Part shown: in pieces, positions 1 through 5,877 of the stretch | Position numbering within the stretch: the first letter of the stretch is position 1 | How the letters are laid out: each line of letters opens with the position of its first letter | NCBI GenBank assembly: GCA_013203365.1 | Contig: JABMQG010000330.1 | Span: forward strand, 1-6,210 | Direction: 5' to 3' | Length of the DNA stretch: 6,210 bases | From: Planctomycetota bacterium | GTDB taxonomy: Bacteria; Planctomycetota; Phycisphaerae; SM23-33; FEN-1343 | Notes under the pieces: model-generated | Databases searched by the model: none | What the model was told of the DNA's origin: nothing | The model's input: the letters and a program-made list of their open reading frames with translations, nothing else | Made by a program: the position numbers and the translations under genes

Positions 1-552
1 CTCGTAGATGGCGTGCTTTTCGCCCATGGGAAGAGTTTCCATGGGGATGGAGTCCTCGTCGGCACTGATCGCGCTGGTCAGATCCGGCCGGGCCATCTCG
101 TCGTCTTCGTAGGTCATCTCATGCCGCATCAGGTACGTGCCAAGACGAAGAGCCGCCATGGTGTTCATCGTCTCGATCGGGAAGCTCATCAGCAGCCGTT
201 GGGTCTGCGGGACGTGCCGGTACATAGTCAGCTTCGCCTTGAACTGCTCCAGTTGCCTCTCCGTCGGCAGATGCCCGCGCACCAGCAGGTACGAGACCTC
301 CTCGAAGGTTGCGTGGGCCGCCAAGTCGAAGATGTCGTACCCGCGATAGATCAGCCAGCCCTTGGTCCCGTTGACGTAGCCGATCTTCGTTTCGCAGGCG
401 ATGGCGCCTTCCAGACCCGGACCGACCGTGCAGTTCACGGGCCACTTGACTGGGCGCGTCAGTTCCGGCTCGGGCTCGGTACGCACCTCTTCATGGGCCT
501 TGGCCTTGGCCTTGAGGATCAATTCGGTGATTTCAGGCGTCTTCTCATGCAT
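1..552 (-). CDS. gltA: Citrate synthase, N-terminal part (partial, runs off left edge)
   Basis: Citrate synthase joins acetyl-CoA and oxaloacetate to make citrate, the entry step of the TCA cycle, in the cytoplasm. The first 184 codons are present. Residues 46-110 match the family's N-terminal region: GLEGAIACETKIGYV (46-60), then GWLIYRGYDIFDLA (65-78), then FEEVSYLLVRGHLP (83-96). The usual HPM-type segment appears as PIETMNTMAALRLG (125-138). The catalytic His and Asp lie in the missing C-terminal part, so citrate synthase cannot be separated from 2-methylcitrate synthase (prpC) here. The start at 552 is chosen because an in-frame stop lies a few codons upstream and AGGGA (562-566) sits 9 bases before it. 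About 45 residues precede the conserved GLEG, longer than in the shorter bacterial enzymes; this charged leader (Lys/Glu-rich) has no recognised domain. A promoter candidate lies at 593-621. Confidence 0.93.
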   Translation of the reverse strand, partial: MHEKTPEITELILKAKAKAHEEVRTEPEPELTRPVKWPVNCTVGPGLEGAIACETKIGYVNGTKGWLIYRGYDIFDLAAHATFEEVSYLLVRGHLPTERQLEQFKAKLTMYRHVPQTQRLLMSFPIETMNTMAALRLGTYLMRHEMTYEDDEMARPDLTSAISADEDSIPMETLPMGEKHAIYE

Positions 553-561
553 TATGCTTAA

Positions 562-566
562 TCCCT
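562..566 (-). promoter_or_regulatory. Ribosome binding site of citrate synthase gene
   Basis: AGGGA on the minus strand, 9 bases before the ATG at 552. A second purine-rich run, GAGGGG (573-578), is about 20 bases from the ATG, which is too far to serve well. Confidence 0.5.
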
Positions 567-592
567 AAACTACCCCTCAACGCGGGGGCGAC

Positions 593-621
593 AGTGTAAC
601 CGATTTCGGGGAGGCCTTCAA
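593..621 (-). promoter_or_regulatory. Sigma-70-type promoter candidate for citrate synthase gene
   Basis: On the minus strand TTGAAG (616-621) and TACACT (593-598) are separated by exactly 17 bases. Each hexamer matches 4 of 6 bases of the -35 and -10 consensus. Transcription would begin near 585, giving a leader of about 35 bases before the ATG at 552. The -10 lies inside the 9-mer GTTACACTG, which also occurs upstream of the sigma factor gene in the opposite orientation. Confidence 0.5.
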
Positions 622-700
622 TCGGGATTTTCCAGATAACCTTGCCCAGACTACTTCGACGCGGCGACTTTGTGCGACGCACCATAACCGTCAAAGCAGC

Positions 701-987
701 CGGCCGCCGTTGGGCGGCACGAAGCAGGCGATGGTGCGCTTTCTGGAAGGTGTGAAATGCGGCGCGCGGCGAAGTCCGATGGCCTGGCGAAGGTCCGGCA
801 GGTCGGCGAGCGCCTCGCTGATGCCGGGGTTGCCAGTCTTTCAGAATCGCATCAGCACCAGGCAGGCGAAAAGTTGCGGCTGGGTGTAGGTCTTGGCCCT
901 GCAGGGGTGCGAGTACGTTGACAGGGCGTCCGTGCCGATCTCGTAGGCCACCAGCAGCACCTTTCTTGCCTCTTTTCTTTTCCCTAC
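701..987 (-). pseudogene. Transposase remnant (DDE, IS4/IS5-like), N-terminal fragment
   Basis: Read on the minus strand, 844-966 encodes a sequence like the N-terminus of DDE transposases common in planctomycetes: VAYEIGTDALSTYSHP, then TYTQPQLFACLVLMRF. It then meets an in-frame TGA (841-843) where the family normally continues with a residue before KTDYRG. After the stop the same frame resumes with ISEALADLPDLRQAIGLRR and reaches HFT. At about 749-751 one base appears to be missing: shifting frame restores the expected HFTTFQKA-like motif and continues as HHRLLRAAQRR to about 701. The frame opens at 996 with no ATG; a start near 985 is only a guess. About 95 of the several hundred residues of a full transposase remain, and no catalytic Asp or Glu region is present. 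The element is inactive. Family assignment comes from remembered motif style, not from a search. Confidence 0.75.
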
Positions 988-1001
988 GCCCGCAAGTTAG
1001 G

Positions 1002-1046
1002 ACCTGAAGCGCCTTCTCAGGGTTTCAGGTGAACATTTTCGATGTT
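1002..1046. promoter_or_regulatory. Inverted repeats in the leader of the sigma factor gene (possible promoter or operator)
   Basis: ACCTGAA (1002-1008) pairs with TTCAGGT (1024-1030) across 15 bases, and AACAT (1032-1036) pairs with ATGTT (1042-1046) across 5 bases. GAAC at 1031-1034 recalls the -35 core of promoters read by ECF sigma factors, which often control their own gene, but no matching -10 is convincing. TACACT (1046-1051) could be a housekeeping -10, but it lacks a good -35. Control function is inferred only from position. Confidence 0.25.
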
Positions 1047-1062
1047 ACACTGACTAATGGAT

Positions 1063-1066
1063 GGAG
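1063..1066 (+). promoter_or_regulatory. Ribosome binding site deciding the sigma factor start
   Basis: GGAG lies 6 bases before the ATG at 1073. It falls inside the first codons of the alternative ATG at 1061, which has no such site of its own at proper spacing, so 1073 is preferred. Confidence 0.6.
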
Positions 1067-1072
1067 CGACGA

Positions 1073-1615
1073 ATGAGCGAGGTCCAACCGGAAATACGGT
1101 TGCTGGTGGCACGTGCCCGTTTGGGCGATGCTAAGGCCTTTCAGACGCTCGTCCACGAGTACACTCCTCGTCTTCTGTGGTTCGTTCGCAAACTTGGGCT
1201 TTCTGACAATGACGCCGACGATGTCTTGCAGGAATCTTGGTTGGTAGCATGGTCTAAGCTGAACCGCCTTCGCAGTCTTCGACTATTCCGGTCCTGGCTG
1301 TACGGGATCACCCGGAATAAGGCGATGCAGCACTTGGCAAAGGACGAGGCGCGGGAAGTTCCTGTGGCTGATATTGATCCGTTGGATGAGCCGCCTGAGG
1401 AATCCTTCTTCGAGAGGTATCAGCCATACCTGAATCAGGCCCTCGAGCGAATGTCGCTGACCCACCGGGAGATACTCGCCCTCCGATTCATCGAAGGCAT
1501 GACGTATGAAGAGTTGGCCCAGACAACCGGGACTACGTTAGGGACGATTAAGTCCCGTTTGCACAACGCAAAGCACTTCTTGCGCCGCCAGTTGGAGGTG
1601 CTTACCAATGACTGA
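1073..1615 (+). CDS. ECF-family RNA polymerase sigma factor
   Basis: A 180-residue sigma-70 family protein with only regions 2 and 4, the plan of extracytoplasmic-function sigma factors; it would bind RNA polymerase core and direct it to a small promoter set. Region 2 spans about 20-90: DADDVLQESWLVAW (47-60) is the core-binding helix, and FRSWLYGITRNKAMQHL (72-88) is the -10-recognition helix. An acidic linker (about 98-115, rich in Asp, Glu and Pro) leads to region 4 at about 122-173, with the helix-turn-helix in LTHREILALRFIEGMTYEEL and GTTLGTIKSRLHNAK (152-166). Starting at 1061 would add only MERR. The gene overlaps the next one by 8 bases, so the two are probably co-translated. The ECF subgroup and target promoters cannot be told from the sequence. 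Confidence 0.93.
   Translation: MSEVQPEIRLLVARARLGDAKAFQTLVHEYTPRLLWFVRKLGLSDNDADDVLQESWLVAWSKLNRLRSLRLFRSWLYGITRNKAMQHLAKDEAREVPVADIDPLDEPPEESFFERYQPYLNQALERMSLTHREILALRFIEGMTYEELAQTTGTTLGTIKSRLHNAKHFLRRQLEVLTND
1594..1598 (+). promoter_or_regulatory. Ribosome binding site of the downstream membrane protein, inside the sigma factor gene
   Basis: GGAGG lies 9 bases before the ATG at 1608 and within the last codons of the sigma factor gene. With the 8-base overlap, this supports coupled translation of the pair. Confidence 0.6.
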
Positions 1616-1976
1616 TCGAAAGCTGGTTCAAAGTCTACTTAAGCAAGACGCCACACAAACCGAACGGTGCCAAGATCTTGAAAGGAGAATCGCAATGGCC
1701 GTTGAACGAAAGCGTCGCCAAGTGGCTCGAATGCGGATCGTTGTAGCAATCGGGTGGCTTACGTTTGTCCTAATCATACTGGCCGGAGTAATTGCAGCGG
1801 CAGCAGGATATCAGATCCTCTGGGCAAAATTAGGGATCGTCTCTCATGCGGCTCTTCTCCTTGCGATTTTCTTCACTATTTCATGGTACGTGAGAAATAT
1901 ATCACTGCGGTTCGATATCGTTCAACAGGCATTGGCCGCGATTCAGGAACGACTCGAACTGCGCAGTTCAGAGTGA
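1608..1976 (+). CDS. Small two-segment membrane protein coupled to the ECF sigma factor (candidate regulator)
   Basis: I do not recognise the family. The 122-residue protein has a hydrophilic, charged N-terminal part (1-42; basic stretch ERKRRQVARMR at 33-43), two predicted membrane helices (about 44-68, IVVAIGWLTFVLIILAG onward; and about 76-95, GIVSHAALLLAIFFTISWYV), and a short amphipathic C-terminal helix (about 101-118). With the basic stretch before helix 1, both ends are predicted to face the cytoplasm. Genes directly after, and overlapping, an ECF sigma gene often encode its membrane anti-sigma factor, so this is the positional candidate. The zinc-binding anti-sigma motif (His-x3-Cys-x2-Cys) is absent; the only cysteine is Cys21. 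If it is an anti-sigma factor it is not of the classical zinc type. Coding status is well supported by the overlap and the ribosome binding site; function is inference. Confidence 0.8.
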   Translation: MTDRKLVQSLLKQDATQTERCQDLERRIAMAVERKRRQVARMRIVVAIGWLTFVLIILAGVIAAAAGYQILWAKLGIVSHAALLLAIFFTISWYVRNISLRFDIVQQALAAIQERLELRSSE

Positions 1977-2102
1977 AGAAAAGGGGGCAGGAACTTGGCT
2001 TCCGCGCGGGGCCGAGAGGAGGTCCGAAGGGGTGCGACGGCGCAAAGGCGGCGCAGGGAGATCTTCGCCGTTCGAGACTATACATCCTACGGTATTCGAT
2101 AC

Positions 2103-5100
2103 TCACTTGCCGGCTGGTACGCCCACGGCCCGTCTCTTAGTCAGCTTGGCCACCACGGCCCGCTTGAAGCCCAGAAGCAGTGGGCTGGCGATTGCCATGG
2201 AAGAGTACGTTCCGAACACGATGCCAACCATCAGGGCGAAGCTGAAGCCATGAATGCCCGCCCCGCCCCAGATGTACATCACAACCACGACGATCAATGT
2301 AGTGAAGGAGGTCATCAGGGTCCGGCTAAGTGTCTGGTTGAGCGAATGGTTGATTATCTCCGGATTGATCGACTTGAGCTTACCGCGGTTCTCGCGGATG
2401 CGGTCGAAGACGACGATGGTGTCGTTGACGGAGTACCCGATGACCGTCAGCACCGCCGCGATCATGGCCATGTCGATCTTGAACGGCTCGATCAGCAGTG
2501 CCCTTCCCAAGGCAGTCTGGCTGATCCATCCGCACGCAGCCACCAGTCCGACAACCACGAAGGTATCGTGGATAAGGCAGATCACGGCCGCCAGGCCCCA
2601 CAGGATCCTGCCGAACCTGAACCACAAGTACAGGATCATCGCCACCCAGGAAAGAATTATAGCCACGATCGCCATTTGCGAAGTTCTGGCCGTCATTGCA
2701 GCATCGAAGTTGGTCAGCGATTCGAGGCTCTGTGGAGTCCTTAAAGAGTCTTCGAGCAGTTCCAGCTCTCCGACGGCGAACTCATTCATGGCCTGTGAAT
2801 TGGCCGGGTCGATATCGTCCGTGCGGACTACCACGGCAAAGGCACTGAACTTGTCGGTATTCGGCACGTTCTGCAAGGGCAGGATTTGCGGATGGACGAC
2901 GTACACATCCTCCCTGCCGGCCTGCAGGCGGGTATTGCGCAGTCGTTGTGACAGGTCCGCGGGCGTCATTGCCTGGTCGGGATCGGTTAGCGAAAAGGCC
3001 ATAAGCGACCCGCCGACGTTATCCATCAGCTCTTCTCGGAAGCTCCCGCCTGCGGTGGGATTGTCCAGGTCGCTCTTGGTAATCAGGTGATAGCCCTGCG
3101 TGGTAATCGCCAAATCCAACTCGGCGATCGGTTCGCCGGAGAGAAGTTTGTAGTCGACCTGTGCCTGTGTGCTGAGCTTGCCTACGAAGGCCTTGGCGAT
3201 GGCCTCGCGGACAGGTTCGAGCCTGGATTCCGCGGTCGTTATCTGGTACCTGGGCTCTGGAAGGGTTTTGTTAAGATCCGCCTTGTCCAGTCGGCCGTCG
3301 CCGTTGGCGTCGAGCAGTGCGAATACCTTTTCGTCGCGGTGTTGTGCCGACCACTCGGCCTTGGAGACGGCACCGTCTTGGTTGCCGCCGCTGGCGGTGG
3401 CGTCGTAGGTAGCGATAAAGTCTGCGACGCGGCTTTCGGTTTTCAGTTCGTTCACCTGTACGTTCTGACCGGCCAATCGCTCGTAGAGCGGGCCCAGTTT
3501 CCGTGCAGATTTTTTCAGCGTCTCCTCGACCCTGGCGTCGGTGAGCAGATATCCGTCAATCGTAGCGTCGTCGAGGAACCGGACGGTCGCCCGGGTGCCC
3601 TGGCGGAATTCTATGCCCAGGATGTCGCCTCTATTTACAACCAAGCTGACTAGGCCCACGACGATCACAACGGCGCTTACGGCCCAGAACGTGCGCCGCT
3701 TGCCTAACCAGTCGACTTTCGGCACGCCAACCATACGGAGCATGAGGACCTTGTTTTTGAGCAGCTTGGTGTCTATCAGGAGGCGGAATATCCACCTGGT
3801 CGCCAGGAGTGAGGTGAACAGGCTTGTTACCAGACCGATGCCCAGTGTTATTCCGAAGCCGCGAACCTCCGGCGTGCCGACCCACGCCAGGATAACGCAG
3901 GTAAGCAACGTGGTAATGTTGCCGTCGATGATCGCGCTGAATGCCCGCTCATAAGCTTTTCGCATGGCTTGGCGCAGGGACTGGTCCTTTGCCTGCTCTT
4001 CTCTGAGTCGCTCGAATATGAGCACGTTGGCGTCTACGGCCATGCCCATCGTAAGGATCACCCCGGCTATACCCGGCAGAGTGAAGATAACCTCGAACAG
4101 CGACATAGCCGCCAGCACAAAGAGGATGTTCAGGGCGAGGGCGAAGTTCGCGATCATGCCGCTCAGCAGATAGTACATGGCCATGAAGATGACCACTGCC
4201 ACCAGCCCGGAGTATGCGGCTTTCTGGCCACGAGAGATGTTGGCAGCGCCCAGTGCAGGGCCGATCTGGTTGACACTAACCGGTTCGGGGTTCACCTTCG
4301 CCCGGAGCGACCCGGCGTTGAGCGTTCGCACCAGGTCGGTGACCTCATCGCGGGTAAACTTGCCTTCGATTATGCCCTGACCGACGATCTGGGTTCTTAT
4401 CACCGGTGCGGAGTAGACCTCGTCGTCGAGCAGGATGGCCAGCAACTCGCCGACATGATTGCCGGTCAGTATGGCGAAGACCTCCGTGCCGCGGTGGTCG
4501 AAGCTGAAGCTGATGGCCGGTCGAAGATTGCTATCGCTGTCTGGCCGAGCGTCTTTCAGTTGCCAGGTATCCCTGCCCTTGGTCTGAAGCATGGTGGAGT
4601 CAGGCTGATCCGAAAGCAGGACATATTGTTGCCCAGCCCACGTGCCCATGACGCTACCCGGCAAGGGTTTTTCTTTGGGGTCGCGCATCTTGAACCACTG
4701 GAATGGCTCTTTTCGATCCCGCCCCACCTGTGGGCCCATTTCGGCGAGTTGCTTTCGATAGGCATCGGCCTGCTCCGGGTTGACAGTGACGCCCTCGCCC
4801 GCCGTTCGTGGCGCGATGCGGTATTCAAGCACCCCAGCTCGGCGAATGAGGCGTATCAGGTCCTGCGGATCATCCAGCCGGCCGCGAACTTCGGCCCATG
4901 CGGTGTAGGATGACACTATGTCGTTGATTGCCTTGATGGCTTGGGGGTATCGCTTGCGGTATTCTTCCAGACGTTGGGCCAGCAAATCCTTTCGATCCCG
5001 CACGTCGGCGGCGGGCAGGTCCTTGGCGGCGGTCCTGGAGACATAAAGACTCAGAATACCCGACAACTCCCGCGTTCGAATGTTCATCGACCGCAGAAGC

Positions 5101-5744
5101 GAGAGGGCGGTGAGATGCTCGCCCCTGGCAACGTCGTAGGCTTGGCGAAGTTGATCGATCTTCTCCTGCAACAGCTCGATTTCCTTCGTCTGGCGAGGAA
5201 CTTCGACCTTGAGTTTTGCCATTTCGGTCTGGAAGGTTGCCATTCCCGACTCGATCCCAACCCACTCGGCGGTCATCTTGTCATGAAGATCAGCGGTGGC
5301 TGCCAGCAGCATACCCCGCTCGGTGTCGGCGCCGAGTTTGCGGTCTATCAGCTCGGTCCTGCTCCGGCCAGTGGCCGAGAGAACCTGCCTGATGTAGGCC
5401 GGCGTTACGTTGAGCTGGTCCAGTGCCTCCAGGGCCTTCAGATATGCGGCCTTAGCGCGTTGGGCCTCTTTGCTGCCGGCAGGCATGGAGACCTCGATTC
5501 GGTCTTTGCCCACCGGTCGCCATTGGAGGTTTTTGGTCCCCTGCCGATCGACTCGCTCCTTGAGCGTGTCCATCACGCCGGAAAGGACCGTACTATCGCC
5601 GCCGGTGTCGACCTTGAATACTAAAGTGGCTCCACCTTCGAGGTCCATGCCCTTTTTCAGCGGCTTGCTCCACAGTACCAACCCCGCCAGCACGATCAAG
5701 ACGGCCAGGAATGCAAAGCGGGTAAACAGGGGTTTCTCTTTCAT
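2103..5744 (-). CDS. secDF: Protein translocase SecDF (fused SecD-SecF) with enlarged extracytoplasmic domains
   Basis: SecDF works with SecYEG in the inner membrane and uses proton flow to complete protein export. The 1213 residues contain SecD (1 to about 660) fused to SecF (about 680 to 1213). SecD signs are membrane helix 1 (8-25), GMDLEGG (32-38), the D5-type region ISFSFDHRGTEVFA to LNAGSL (411-480), five helices in about 508-655, and VDANVLIFERLREE (570-583). SecF signs are helix 7 (685-704), GIEFRQGT (710-717), five helices in about 1023-1192, and VIGYSVNDTIVVFDRIREN (1101-1119). Asp571, Asp1108 and Arg1141 sit where the proton-pathway residues of Thermus SecDF lie. Fused SecDF proteins are usually near 740 residues. 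The excess is a helical insertion at about 97-290, and a SecF outer domain of about 318 residues (705-1022) holding an EF-hand-like pair (780-827). The start at 5744 is chosen because GAGG lies 5 bases before it. It lies 133 bases downstream of yajC. Confidence 0.95.
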   Translation of the reverse strand: MKEKPLFTRFAFLAVLIVLAGLVLWSKPLKKGMDLEGGATLVFKVDTGGDSTVLSGVMDTLKERVDRQGTKNLQWRPVGKDRIEVSMPAGSKEAQRAKAAYLKALEALDQLNVTPAYIRQVLSATGRSRTELIDRKLGADTERGMLLAATADLHDKMTAEWVGIESGMATFQTEMAKLKVEVPRQTKEIELLQEKIDQLRQAYDVARGEHLTALSLLRSMNIRTRELSGILSLYVSRTAAKDLPAADVRDRKDLLAQRLEEYRKRYPQAIKAINDIVSSYTAWAEVRGRLDDPQDLIRLIRRAGVLEYRIAPRTAGEGVTVNPEQADAYRKQLAEMGPQVGRDRKEPFQWFKMRDPKEKPLPGSVMGTWAGQQYVLLSDQPDSTMLQTKGRDTWQLKDARPDSDSNLRPAISFSFDHRGTEVFAILTGNHVGELLAILLDDEVYSAPVIRTQIVGQGIIEGKFTRDEVTDLVRTLNAGSLRAKVNPEPVSVNQIGPALGAANISRGQKAAYSGLVAVVIFMAMYYLLSGMIANFALALNILFVLAAMSLFEVIFTLPGIAGVILTMGMAVDANVLIFERLREEQAKDQSLRQAMRKAYERAFSAIIDGNITTLLTCVILAWVGTPEVRGFGITLGIGLVTSLFTSLLATRWIFRLLIDTKLLKNKVLMLRMVGVPKVDWLGKRRTFWAVSAVVIVVGLVSLVVNRGDILGIEFRQGTRATVRFLDDATIDGYLLTDARVEETLKKSARKLGPLYERLAGQNVQVNELKTESRVADFIATYDATASGGNQDGAVSKAEWSAQHRDEKVFALLDANGDGRLDKADLNKTLPEPRYQITTAESRLEPVREAIAKAFVGKLSTQAQVDYKLLSGEPIAELDLAITTQGYHLITKSDLDNPTAGGSFREELMDNVGGSLMAFSLTDPDQAMTPADLSQRLRNTRLQAGREDVYVVHPQILPLQNVPNTDKFSAFAVVVRTDDIDPANSQAMNEFAVGELELLEDSLRTPQSLESLTNFDAAMTARTSQMAIVAIILSWVAMILYLWFRFGRILWGLAAVICLIHDTFVVVGLVAACGWISQTALGRALLIEPFKIDMAMIAAVLTVIGYSVNDTIVVFDRIRENRGKLKSINPEIINHSLNQTLSRTLMTSFTTLIVVVVMYIWGGAGIHGFSFALMVGIVFGTYSSMAIASPLLLGFKRAVVAKLTKRRAVGVPAGK

Positions 5745-5747
5745 GAC

Positions 5748-5753
5748 TTCCTC
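5748..5753 (-). promoter_or_regulatory. Ribosome binding site deciding the secDF start
   Basis: GAGGAA on the minus strand; its GAGG lies 5 bases before the ATG at 5744. The upstream in-frame ATG at 5789 lacks a comparable site and would add 15 residues before the typical SecD start with its membrane helix. Confidence 0.65.
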
Positions 5754-5849
5754 AATTTCAAAAACGACACACTTTCCGGGCCGACCCATCGGCCAATCCG
5801 CTCAGCCCGATCGTCACCAGCCTGTTTTAGTCTAGGTGGTCCCGGCCAG

Positions 5850-5872
5850 CTGACCGGCTGCCGCGAGGTCAG
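5850..5872 (-). other. Short inverted repeat between yajC and secDF
   Basis: CTGACC (5850-5855) pairs with GGTCAG (5867-5872) across 11 bases, beginning 5 bases after the yajC stop. No T-run follows on the minus strand, so it is not a convincing terminator. It could be a weak attenuating or RNA-stability hairpin between co-transcribed genes, or nothing. Confidence 0.25.
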
Positions 5873-5877
5873 GAAGA

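Larger units (their letters stand above)
592..1053. repeat. 9-bp inverted pair bracketing the transposase remnant (possible worn terminal inverted repeats)
   Basis: CAGTGTAAC at 592-600 is the exact reverse complement of GTTACACTG at 1045-1053. Just inside, both arms continue with CGA after an offset of zero or two bases, and similarity then ends. The bracketed 462 bases contain the decayed transposase fragment, so the pair could be the old ends of that element. No target-site duplication is visible outside (left flank ends GGGCGA, right flank begins ACTAAT). A 9-base inverted match within about 500 bases is not rare by chance, so this call is weak. Confidence 0.25.

Noticed and set aside
119..445. 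Minus-strand open frame of 108 codons
   Set aside because: It overlaps citrate synthase in another frame on the same strand, and that gene's own frame carries the clear family match.
13..561. Plus-strand open frame of 182 codons
   Set aside because: It lies opposite the citrate synthase gene and its translation is Arg/His/Leu-rich with no domain; it is an antisense shadow.
1061..1072. Longer sigma factor start at 1061
   Set aside because: The ribosome binding site at 1063-1066 serves the ATG at 1073; the extra MERR adds nothing to the family match.
2092..2102. GTATTCGATAC as a terminator between the convergent genes
   Set aside because: The arms are only four bases and no T-run follows on either strand.
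1977..2102. Possible small gene or gene remnant in the convergent gap
   Set aside because: No frame on either strand gives a recognisable protein or a start with a ribosome binding site; no tRNA-like fold or repeat array was seen here or elsewhere in the window.
1754..2140. Plus-strand open frame of 128 codons across the end of the membrane-protein gene
   Set aside because: It is out of frame with a well-supported gene, lacks a good ribosome binding site, and its product looks random.
1995..5624. Several long plus-strand frames (for example 2254-3090, 3087-3653, 3969-4913, 4941-5624)
   Set aside because: All lie opposite secDF, which has continuous family motifs throughout. Long antisense frames are expected opposite a GC-rich gene.
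5745..5789. Longer secDF start at 5789
   Set aside because: The added 15 residues cover the strong ribosome binding site of the ATG at 5744 and have no ribosome binding site of their own.
5842..5857. Near-palindrome around CAGCTG between yajC and secDF
   Set aside because: It has a central mismatch and no second copy in the window, so there is nothing to support an operator call.
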